DNA of 9,375 bases from Clostridiales bacterium (GTDB lineage: Bacteria > Bacillota_A > Clostridia > Peptostreptococcales > Anaerovoracaceae): NCBI GenBank assembly GCA_024697655.1, contig JAILFI010000152.1:1-9375 (forward strand), read 5' to 3'. The notes beneath the pieces are model-generated. The model was given only the letters and a program-made list of their open reading frames with translations. It ran no database searches and had not been told where the DNA came from. Below, piece after piece: positions 1 to 6,500 of the stretch. Position 1 is the first letter of the stretch; every line of letters starts with the position of its first letter. Both the position numbers and the translations under genes were made by a program.

Positions 1-6
1 ATGACA

Positions 7-37
7 AACCCCGCTTCGTGAGGAAGCGGGGTTTTTT
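7..37 (+). terminator. Intrinsic terminator, mainly plus-strand
   Basis: An 11-bp perfect stem (AACCCCGCTTC at 7-17 with GAAGCGGGGTT at 23-33) closes a GTGAG loop and is followed by a T run at 32-37. It would end a plus-strand gene lying before the window. Read on the minus strand the tail is only TTTG, so it may also stop HAD-gene transcription, but less efficiently. No other terminator is seen between the HAD stop codon and the window edge. Confidence 0.85.
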
Positions 38-92
38 ATGCTGCTTATTCCGGCGGCCTTGCGGATGCCTGTGCCTGCGGCTTTGCGATCTC

Positions 93-941
93 TCAGTCCG
101 CGTTTTTGTGCAGCTCGCTCTCCTGTTTTTTGTGCGCTGTCTGCACTTTATGGTGCGCGACGATCTCATCGATCACCGCCTGCACGGTCTTTTCGAGCGT
201 CTTGCCGGGCCTGTAGTCTGCCTTGACCGCGAAGTCCACGCGCCCCTCGTCGATCAGTTTGAGCGCTTCCTTGCGGTCGTCCTGATAGACCACCAGGGAA
301 TGACCGCCGTTGACCTTGGTCAGCTTCATGCACGGCACATCCGTATCTCCGTCACCGAAGTAGATCATGTTGCAGAACGGCACGCGCCGCTTGTCTTCCG
401 GGGTGTACTCGTTGAGGCTCTTCTGGTCCGTGACGTCGAAGACGCCTTTGTTGATGCGGTACAGGAACTGCGTCTTGCTGGTGTAGTTGACCGTGAGCGC
501 CGGCCACTTCGCCAGTTTATCTTCGCCGTACAGGAACTCCGCCGCGTAGATCATCTTGAACTTGTCCGCGATCTGCGTCCCGTCGATGATCTCCTTGAGC
601 CCCGACGAGATGATGTAGTGCTCGCAGACAGCGCCGCGCTCCTCACAGTACGCGTTGATGCGGTCAAACCAGGATGTCACGCCCGGGAAGAGCTTGACGG
701 TCTTGCCGAGCGATTCGAAGGTCTCCCGCTTCAGGACCAGATTGGACTTGCCCTTCTCGAGCATCAGGTACATGTACGCCAGGATGCTGTCCATGCTGTG
801 CGCCTTCGCGAGCCGGGTGCACTCCGCCCAGAACTCCTCCGCCGTCATGTCCAGCCCGTCCATAAAGCCGTACTCCTGCATGTTGCGCGGGGACAGCGTT
901 TTATCAAAATCATACATCAGTGCGATGATCGGTTTTGCCAT
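93..941 (-). CDS. HAD-superfamily hydrolase (phosphatase-like)
   Basis: The protein has 282 residues and carries the haloacid dehalogenase motifs in order. Motif I is DFDKT with nucleophile Asp11 and acid/base Asp13. Motif II is IISSG (residues 110-114, Ser112 or Ser113). A likely motif III lysine lies near residue 156. Motif IV is FGDGDTD (195-201), which would bind Mg2+. The roughly 75 residues between motifs I and II form a helical C1-type cap that would set substrate choice. The family mostly hydrolyses phosphate monoesters in the cytoplasm; the substrate cannot be read from the sequence. The C-terminus ends in a charged Lys/His/Glu tail. The start is set by AGGAGG eight bases before the ATG. 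The gene lies 142 bp downstream of cysK on the same strand, but it has its own promoter and cysK has its own terminator, so they are probably separate transcripts. The HAD assignment is firm; physiological role unknown. Confidence 0.9.
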   Translation of the reverse strand: MAKPIIALMYDFDKTLSPRNMQEYGFMDGLDMTAEEFWAECTRLAKAHSMDSILAYMYLMLEKGKSNLVLKRETFESLGKTVKLFPGVTSWFDRINAYCEERGAVCEHYIISSGLKEIIDGTQIADKFKMIYAAEFLYGEDKLAKWPALTVNYTSKTQFLYRINKGVFDVTDQKSLNEYTPEDKRRVPFCNMIYFGDGDTDVPCMKLTKVNGGHSLVVYQDDRKEALKLIDEGRVDFAVKADYRPGKTLEKTVQAVIDEIVAHHKVQTAHKKQESELHKNAD

Positions 942-961
942 GGTGGTTTCCTCCTGATCTG

Positions 962-990
962 ATTGTACTCTGCCGCATCAAAAAACGCAA
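962..990 (-). promoter_or_regulatory. Predicted promoter of the HAD gene
   Basis: On the minus strand, TTGCGT (985-990) and TACAAT (962-967) are separated by exactly 17 bp. This is a fair sigma-A match with a weak -35. It would start transcription about 15 bases before the HAD ATG, leaving room for the AGGAGG site. The -35 box partly overlaps the T-run of the cysK terminator. Confidence 0.55.
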
Positions 991-1018
991 AAGGTCGCCG
1001 ACAGAGCAGCCTTTTCCG
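980..1018 (-). terminator. Intrinsic terminator of cysK
   Basis: Read on the minus strand, AAAAGG (1015-1010 side) pairs with CCTTTT (994-989 side). Two more pairs lie below a G-G mismatch, and a run of six T follows (985-980). It lies 66 bp after the cysK stop codon. The loop is long (15 nt), so its strength is uncertain. Confidence 0.6.
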
Positions 1019-1083
1019 CGGATATGCAATGTGTGTTACGGGAGGATCCGGCTTTCGGAGAATCGCTCTTCCGCACGCCCCGC

Positions 1084-2013
1084 TTATCCTTCGAACAGCG
1101 GTGTGGACAGATATCTGTCACCGGTATCAGGCAGCAGGACGACAATGGTCTTGCCTTCGTTCTCCGACTGCTTCGCCAGCTCGATGCCGGCATGCAGCGC
1201 CGCGCCGGCGGAAATGCCCACCAGGATACCTTCCTTCGCGCCGAGGAGTCTGCCCGCCGCAAACGCGTCGTCGCTGGTGATCGGCATGATCTCGTCGTAG
1301 ACCGCTGTGTCGAGCACGTCGGGCACAAAGCCCGCGCCGATGCCCTGGATCTTATGCGGACCGGCCTGCCCGCCGGACAGCACCGGGCTGTCGGACGGCT
1401 CGACCGCAACGACTTTCACAGACGGCTTCTGCTCTTTCAGATAGGCGCCGGCGCCTGTGATCGTGCCGCCGGTGCCCACGCCCGCGATGAAGATATCGAC
1501 CGCGCCTTCTGTATCCTCCCAGATCTCGGGACCGGTGGTCAGTTTGTGCGCCTTCGGGTTGGACGGGTTGACGAACTGGCCGGGGATGAAACTGTCCGGG
1601 ATCGCTTTTTGCAGTTCCTCCGCCTTCTCGATCGCGCCTTTCATGCCCTTTGCGCCTTCAGTCAGGACAAGCTCCGCGCCGTACGCCTTCATGAGCTTTC
1701 TGCGCTCGATGCTCATCGTCTCCGGCATGGTGATGATGATCCGGTAACCTCTTGCCGCCGCGATGGCCGCCAGACCGATGCCGGTATTGCCGCTGGTCGG
1801 CTCGATGATCGTGCTGCCCTCTTTCAGAAGGCCGGCCTCTTCGGCGTCTTCGATCATCTGTTTCGCGATGCGGTCCTTCACGCTGCCCGCCGGGTTGAAA
1901 TACTCCAGCTTGGCGAGCAAGGTCGCTTTGAGGCCTTCCGCCTCTTCGATGTGCGTCAGTTCGAGGATCGGGGTCTTCCCGACGAGTTCCGTAAGAGATT
2001 TATAAATAGCCAT
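1084..2013 (-). CDS. cysK: Cysteine synthase A (O-acetylserine sulfhydrylase)
   Basis: This PLP-dependent fold-type II enzyme makes L-cysteine and acetate from O-acetyl-L-serine and sulfide in the cytoplasm. The 309 residues match the usual CysK length. The PLP lysine is Lys46 in NPAGSVKDR. The substrate loop is TSGNTG (73-78). The PLP-phosphate loop is GVGTGGT (178-184). The PLP ring contact is Ser268 in [14 protein letters not shown] (223-231) is the segment around the active-site entrance where serine acetyltransferase tails dock in known CysK enzymes. The family also includes cystathionine beta-synthase-like and CysM enzymes, but length and motifs favour CysK. The start is fixed by AAAGGAG eight bases before the ATG. 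The gene is divergent from an Rrf2-family regulator, the usual type of cysteine or Fe-S regulator in Firmicutes. It is preceded by a long leader and a consensus promoter with an operator on the start point, so repression by that neighbour is likely. Confidence 0.96.
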   Translation of the reverse strand: MAIYKSLTELVGKTPILELTHIEEAEGLKATLLAKLEYFNPAGSVKDRIAKQMIEDAEEAGLLKEGSTIIEPTSGNTGIGLAAIAAARGYRIIITMPETMSIERRKLMKAYGAELVLTEGAKGMKGAIEKAEELQKAIPDSFIPGQFVNPSNPKAHKLTTGPEIWEDTEGAVDIFIAGVGTGGTITGAGAYLKEQKPSVKVVAVEPSDSPVLSGGQAGPHKIQGIGAGFVPDVLDTAVYDEIMPITSDDAFAAGRLLGAKEGILVGISAGAALHAGIELAKQSENEGKTIVVLLPDTGDRYLSTPLFEG

Positions 2014-2057
2014 TGTTGTACTCCTTTATCATTCAGAACGATGTGATTTTTCTCTTG

Positions 2058-2117
2058 GCGGGCACCTTTTCTATGCAGGCGTCCCGCATCCGGTACCGCA
2101 CGGTCTATGCGTGCGGG
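2058..2117 (-). promoter_or_regulatory. cysK leader with mutually exclusive hairpins
   Basis: Three pairings compete in the RNA. (1) CCGCACG (2116-2110) with CGTGCGG (2102-2096), perfect with a 7-nt loop. (2) CCCGCA (2117-2112) with TGCGGG (2088-2083). (3) GCGGGaCGCC (2087-2078) with GGTGCCCGC (2066-2058), one bulge and one G-U. Pairing 2 excludes both 1 and 3. No U-tract follows, so this is not a standard terminator, and the ribosome site of cysK lies further downstream. The DNA is GC-rich, so some pairing is expected by chance. Confidence 0.35.
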
Positions 2118-2164
2118 CTGCTACATCGTCTTGCCGGCCATGCGGCTTCGCGCTTGCTGTTCAT
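2105..2164 (-). CDS. Possible cysteine leader peptide of cysK
   Basis: Inside the cysK leader there is an ATG-started 19-codon ORF, MNSKREAAWPARRCSSPHA, ending in TAG at 2107-2105. An AAAGGA ribosome site lies eight bases before its ATG. The single Cys codon (2125-2123) comes just before the 5' arm of a perfect hairpin (2116-2096), and the stop codon falls in that hairpin's loop. Leader peptides with Cys codons are known upstream of cysteine genes in other bacteria. Here only one Cys codon is present, and a 19-codon ORF can arise by chance, so this is a hypothesis. Confidence 0.35.
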   Translation of the reverse strand: MNSKREAAWPARRCSSPHA

Positions 2165-2210
2165 AAAGGCTTTCCTTTCCTATTCACATTCTATATCATT
2201 CCCCGGATTT

Positions 2211-2239
2211 ATTAAACCTATATCTTTAGTAGGTTTAAT
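2211..2239. promoter_or_regulatory. Palindromic operator over the cysK start point
   Basis: Ten-base perfect arms ATTAAACCTA (2211-2220) and TAGGTTTAAT (2230-2239) flank a 9-bp centre. The palindrome starts 3 bp after the cysK -10 box and covers the predicted start point near 2236, a position suited to repression. A related sequence occurs 80 bp away in the rrf2 promoter. A 29-bp AT-rich dyad fits the size of sites bound by Rrf2-family dimers. The neighbouring Rrf2 protein is the obvious candidate (inference). Confidence 0.7.
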
Positions 2240-2242
2240 GGG

Positions 2243-2271
2243 ATTATAGCGCCGGGCCGGGCGGATGTCAA
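2243..2271 (-). promoter_or_regulatory. Consensus sigma-A promoter of cysK
   Basis: On the minus strand a perfect TTGACA (2266-2271) and a perfect TATAAT (2243-2248) are separated by exactly 17 bp of very GC-rich spacer. Transcription should start near 2236, giving a leader of about 220 nt before the cysK ATG. Such a strong promoter would need a repressor to be regulated, which fits the palindrome immediately downstream. Confidence 0.85.
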
Positions 2272-2289
2272 CCGTTTCAGACAAAAACC

Positions 2290-2318
2290 TTTAAATCCTA
2301 CTAAAGATGTGGTATATT
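2290..2318 (+). promoter_or_regulatory. Predicted rrf2 promoter with internal operator
   Basis: TTTAAA (2290-2295) and TATATT (2313-2318) are spaced 17 bp apart on the plus strand. The spacer holds CCTACTAAAGAT (2297-2308), identical over 12 bases to the minus-strand reading of the cysK palindrome, and TGTGG follows as a degenerate second arm. The site therefore sits between -35 and -10, as expected for autorepression. Its second arm is poorer than in the cysK site, suggesting weaker binding. Predicted start is near 2325. Confidence 0.6.
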
Positions 2319-2394
2319 TTCTTTGCCGTCAGGATACAGAATCGCCGTTCGGCATCCGGCACAGCGATTCCCGCGGCTTTGGAGGAACAGGATT

Positions 2395-2832
2395 ATGAAA
2401 GTATCTACAAAAGGAAGATATGCCCTGCGCATCATGGTCGAGATCGCCACGTATGATCCGGCGGACTACGTGCCGCTCCGCGCGCTTGCGGAAAGCCAGG
2501 ACATCTCGGAAAAATACCTCGAAGCCATCATCGCGCCGATGGTGCGCGCCGGTCTTCTCGCCGGACAGCGCGGCAAAGGCGGCGGCTACAAACTCGCGCG
2601 GACCCCGGAGGAATACACAGCCGCTGAGATCCTGCGCGCCGCGGAAGGCTCCCTCGCCCCTGTTTCCTGCCTGGAAGGCGTCACCAACGTCTGCCCGCGC
2701 GCCGGGCAGTGCGCCACACTCGATCTGTGGACCGGGCTCGACAAGGTCATCAACGATTATCTGGAAAGCGTCACACTGGAGGATCTCGTCAAGAAAGAAA
2801 CCGCCCGGGCGGGCGGCGATTACATCATCTGA
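2395..2832 (+). CDS. Rrf2-family regulator with three cysteines
   Basis: This is a 145-residue transcription factor starting MKVSTKGRYALRIMVEIA, the typical Rrf2 opening. The start at 2395 is chosen because GGAGGAAC precedes it and the family begins here; an in-frame ATG at 2323 would add 24 unrelated residues that lie over the promoter. The winged helix-turn-helix spans about residues 26-69, with recognition helix SEKYLEAIIAPM and wing GQRGKGGGYKLAR. Cys92, Cys100 and Cys106 lie where E. coli IscR has its Fe-S ligands (92, 98, 104), although the first spacing is longer and no His follows at +3. It could therefore sense Fe-S, redox or cysteine status. The family's CymR members control cysteine genes, some with CysK as co-repressor. 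Divergence from cysK and the two matching operators suggest it represses both genes. I give no symbol because IscR and CymR roles cannot be separated here. Confidence 0.93.
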   Translation: MKVSTKGRYALRIMVEIATYDPADYVPLRALAESQDISEKYLEAIIAPMVRAGLLAGQRGKGGGYKLARTPEEYTAAEILRAAEGSLAPVSCLEGVTNVCPRAGQCATLDLWTGLDKVINDYLESVTLEDLVKKETARAGGDYII

Positions 2833-2896
2833 AGCCATTCAGAATGTGCTGCGCACATAACATGAAGCGGTGATATGATTCGCCAACGTAATACCG

Positions 2897-2936
2897 ATCC
2901 CCTTTTCTGTGGACCTCCATGGAAAAGGGGATTTTT
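2897..2936 (+). terminator. Intrinsic terminator of rrf2
   Basis: ATCCCCTTTTC (2897-2907) pairs with GAAAAGGGGAT (2922-2932), and the stem extends inward through TGGA/TCCA. The T-run is at 2932-2936. It lies 64 bp after the rrf2 stop codon, so rrf2 is probably monocistronic. Confidence 0.85.
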
Positions 2937-2995
2937 CAGTCCCGGGCATTGCAACTGACCGCCTAGAACGCCGGCACGCAGACATGCACGCTTCG

Positions 2996-3144
2996 CCACA
3001 TTTCACACTTTTTCGGCAGTATGTGGAGACAATTGCAACGTTTTTTCGATACTGCTCGGCGATTCCGGACGGAAATCCTCTGTGACCTTTGAAAAGCGTT
3101 GAAAAAATCTCCACATTTCGCACTTTTTCAGCCAAATGTGGAGA
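2996..3144. repeat. Pair of 34-bp palindromic repeats
   Basis: Two direct copies, 2996-3029 and 3111-3144, match at 29 of 34 bases with starts 115 bp apart. Each is itself an inverted repeat. Copy 1 has arms CCACAT/ATGTGG. Copy 2 has 11-bp perfect arms TCTCCACATTT (3108-3118) and AAATGTGGAGA (3134-3144) around a 15-nt loop. The core CACTTTTTC is shared. The pair could be the two ends of a small non-autonomous element, REP-like dispersed repeats, or paired protein or RNA sites. The 300 bp around them contain no convincing gene; a 98-codon minus-strand reading frame crosses the rrf2 terminator and is not credible. Confidence 0.7.
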
Positions 3145-3218
3145 GATGCCGCAGCTAATACGATTTATTGCATTTTCTATGAAATCGTTTTCTTCTCTGT
3201 CTTCTTTTCAAGAGAAGA

Positions 3219-3424
3219 TCATCCGGGAAACGCGGATATCCGGCTATGGGAACCCGCCTCCTTTTTGTGCGGTTTTGTGGGCTGTCTCTTCTTAAGCTGC
3301 CTTTCCCACAACTGCGGGATGAAGATGCTCAGCAGGATCAGCGCCGCCCCGGCAAATCCGCCGAAACCGAGGTGCTCATGCAGGAACAACATGTCAAGCA
3401 ACGCGCTCAGCCCTGCCGCCGAAC
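3219..3424 (-). pseudogene. Remnant 3' end of an EamA/DMT transporter
   Basis: The minus-strand frame ends with LDMLFLHEHLGFGGFAGAA followed by LILLSIFIPQLWERQ and a stop at 3221-3219. This closely resembles the last membrane helices of EamA (drug/metabolite transporter) proteins, where a FLxEHLxxxxxxGAALIL segment precedes the basic cytoplasmic tail. Intact members have about 280-300 residues and ten helices. Here only about the last 65 residues remain, and upstream of about 3424 the frame becomes unrelated, Arg-rich sequence that runs into the promoter of the protease gene. No start or ribosome site is seen. The rest was presumably deleted. The assignment rests on recognising a short hydrophobic motif. 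Confidence 0.5.
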
Positions 3425-3534
3425 GATTCGTCGCGTATGTCCTTGAACGGATCGACGACTGCCCGCTCCGCTGAAAAAGAATACGGCCGCAGTAAAAGGC
3501 GGTCCCTTGCCTGTAGATAAGCCGGCGGCTTGTA

Positions 3535-3543
3535 TGGTATAAT
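3535..3543 (+). promoter_or_regulatory. Extended -10 element abutting the protease start codon
   Basis: TGGTATAAT is a perfect -10 box with the TGn extension. No good -35 lies 16-18 bp upstream, which extended -10 promoters tolerate. The ATG of the protease begins 6 bases after the box, so the predicted transcript would start at or next to the first codon. No Shine-Dalgarno sequence is present. Confidence 0.6.
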
Positions 3544-3549
3544 GCAGCC

Positions 3550-6500
3550 ATGAAAAAGAGCAGCGGACCGCAAAAGCAAAAGAGCAGATCGTCCTATCGC
3601 AAACCGATGGACAAACGGCGCCTCATCGCCTCGGCCTTCGCCATCCTTCTGGCACTGGCGATGCTCTTTGCGTACGTGATCGAAGTGCGGGAATTCGCCA
3701 AACCTGCCCCGCAGCCAGACGAGACGGACAGCGGGCAGCTGATGGAACTTCTGACCGGCAAAATGACCCCGCCTCCTGACGCGGAGAACAACTCTGCCCC
3801 GGACAGCGTGGAGGAGGCCGGCTCTATCCCCGACACGGCAGAGGAAGACGCTGCCAATGCAGCGGCAGCAACCGGTCTGGCTGCAACCGATCCGGAAGCT
3901 GCAGCTGACACGCTGGCCCGCATAGAAGACCAGACTGTATATGAATCCACCCTGCGCACCATCCTCAACGGCCGTTACGAAAGCGGCGCATCGAACGAGG
4001 ACCTGGTGCCTTTTACTTCTCATCTCGACGCGCGCGGCACCCCCATCGCGGACCGCTACGCGAACGCGTACGACGAACGCAGCGCCGGTGCGGACAACGG
4101 GTATATCCCCGCGCAGCTCCTTCTGGTGGCGGACGGATCCGGTGAAACGGATACGGAGCGATTCCGCGAAGCCGTCCCCCAGACCATGGGGACAGTCGCG
4201 GAGGTCATCCCGACGGACGGCCTTCTCATAGCGGTCGTCGACCTGACGCTGGAATGGTCGGTACAGGATGCTGCTGCCACATTTGCGGACAGCGATCTGC
4301 ACGCCCAGCCGGATTACATTTATTATCCGCTCGAGAATGATGCGCCTGCGGAAGACACTGCAGACGGAAAGGGATCCGCCGGCGAAATAAACGATACCGA
4401 AGAAACGGGAACCGCTGACGGCAAAGACGATGCCGAAGAGACCGGACTCTCTGACGATAAAGACGATGCCGGCGAGGCAGAGGCCGACGACGAATCAGAC
4501 CCTGCCGGGGAGGATCCAGCGGCTTTGGAAACGCCTGACGGAGAAGCCTCTTCCGATGAGCGGGCAGACCTCGTCTCGGCTCCGGCTGTCACGATCGAGA
4601 TCCTGTCCGACCTCAACGCTTTGTTCTCCTCCTCCCCCGCTTCCCTGCCGCTGACCGCCTGCTGGGATATGCTGCCTGCGGATCATAAGACGGTGCGGGT
4701 CGGCGTGCTGGACACCGGTGTGGTCAGCGCGCATGAGGATCTGGACGAGGTCCTCGCGGCAGATCCATCGACCGGTGCCCTGCTGTCAGGCGATTACAGC
4801 AACGGCAGGATCGTACCGGGCAGTGTCAGCGAAAAAGACCGCAACCATCACGGCACGCATGTCTGCGGCATCATCGCCGCGGAAGCCAACGGCACCGGCA
4901 CAGCAGGCGTGGCTGCCGGGTACAGCATGAGCCGCAATCCGGACACAGCAAAGAGTACCGTCACCCCGGTCACGGAACTCGTCGTCGCAAACGCGTATGT
5001 CTACTTCCAGCAGACCGGGAGCTGGGGATTCTCCAGTACCAGCCTGGCCAAAGGGCTCGATTACCTGACCGGCCAGGACTGCAGGATCATCAACATGAGC
5101 CTCAGCGGGACCATCCCCTACGATGACATGCCCGTCATGGACGCGATCGAACATGCCGTTTCCCGGGACATCCTGCTGATCATCGCAGCGGGCAACCGCG
5201 ACACGAGCAACCACGCAGAACCGCCCTACATCAGTTATCCCGGCTGGTATCCCTGCACGATCAGCGTCGTCAACGCGCAGACCGCGGATACCCGCTATGC
5301 CTCTTCCAACTATGGGCCGGACTGCGACATCGCCGCACCGGGCACCAAAATATACAGCACAGCGACCGACACGACCGGCACCGATACGACCTCGTACAGC
5401 ACAAAGACCGGCACTTCCATGTCCGCGCCGGTGATCACCGGCATCGCCGCCATGATGCTCTATATGGACCCCTCTCTCTCATCGAGGGAGATCAGGAACA
5501 TCCTCTATGCGACCGCCGGCAACCAGCTGGCGCCGGAAGAACAGCCGGCCGCCGGGGAAGTGAATGCAAACAGCGCTTTCCAGGGCAGTCCTGAAAACGA
5601 AGGGAATGAACTGGGCTTTGGCTATACAGATCCCGTGGCCGCCCTCACCGCCGTCCAGGAGCGCCTTGCCGGCGCACAGAACTATGCGGACTATCTGGAA
5701 CTGAACCGTACCACGATCACCGGTCTTGGCGTCGGGGAACGGACGACTCTGGAATACCGGCTGCTGCCCGCCGCAGCGGCCATCCCGGCAGCAGGCCGCA
5801 GCATCATCTGGGAGAGCAGTGATCCGAGCGTGGCAACGGTCGACGCGGACGGGATCGTGACCTCCGCAGGAAACGGAACATGCACGATCACCGGCACATA
5901 TCCCGGCGCAGGCGCAGATGGAGCGGATCTGCAAGCAGCTGTCACAGTCAGCATCACAGCGGTCCTTCTCGACAAAAACAGCGCCTCTGTCGAGGACATC
6001 CCGGATGCTGTGTATACCGGCTCCCAGATCAAACCAACGCCCGCAGTGACACTGCAGGACGGCACTGTACTGGATCCGGAGAGCGATTACACGCTCAAAT
6101 ACAGCAGCAACACCAACGCAGGCACGGCGACCGTCACCGTGCAGGGCAAAGGCCAGTACTATGGCACGCTGAAAAAAACATTCAAGATCCTGCCGAAGGA
6201 GATCAAAAGCAGCGATCTCTCCCTGACAAAGACCTCGTATGTGTACGAAGGGAACGCGGTCATTCCCTCCTTTACAGTGAAAAGCGGCGGGATAACGCTG
6301 CGCAGCGGCACGGACTATACGACGCAGTATACCGACACCGACCGGATCGGCACCGCGACGATCACCGTCACCGGCAAAGGCAACTATAAAGGCACCGCAA
6401 CGAAGACCTTCACGATCACCTCCCCCTGCAGCATCAAAAACCTCTGGGCCAGCAAGCATGAAGTCGGGTATGTGACATTCAAATGGACGAAACTGCCGGG

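Noticed and set aside
18..962. 314-codon plus-strand frame opposite the HAD gene
   Set aside because: Antisense to an intact HAD protein, begins inside a terminator and has Arg/Leu/Val-biased composition typical of shadows.
1024..2046. 340-codon plus-strand frame opposite cysK
   Set aside because: Antisense to a complete cysteine synthase; no ribosome site or family motif.
2014..2236. T-box riboswitch in the cysK leader
   Set aside because: GCGGTACCG (2099-2091, minus strand) recalls the T-box core, but the full motif, a stem I specifier loop and a terminator/antiterminator with a U-tract are all missing.
2323..2394. Upstream in-frame ATG for the Rrf2 gene
   Set aside because: It would add 24 residues unlike the family and would start at the predicted transcription start; the ATG at 2395 has GGAGGAAC and the canonical N-terminus.
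2839..3135. 98-codon minus-strand frame through the palindromic repeats
   Set aside because: It crosses the rrf2 terminator, has no clear ribosome site, and the two repeat copies are read in different frames, so the frame is not under coding selection.
2996..3144. CRISPR array
   Set aside because: Only two repeat copies, a spacer region of about 80 bp, internal palindromes with long loops and no cas genes nearby.
3394..4302. 302-codon minus-strand frame over the protease N-terminus
   Set aside because: Overlaps the protease promoter and propeptide region, with Arg/Val-rich shadow composition and no motif.
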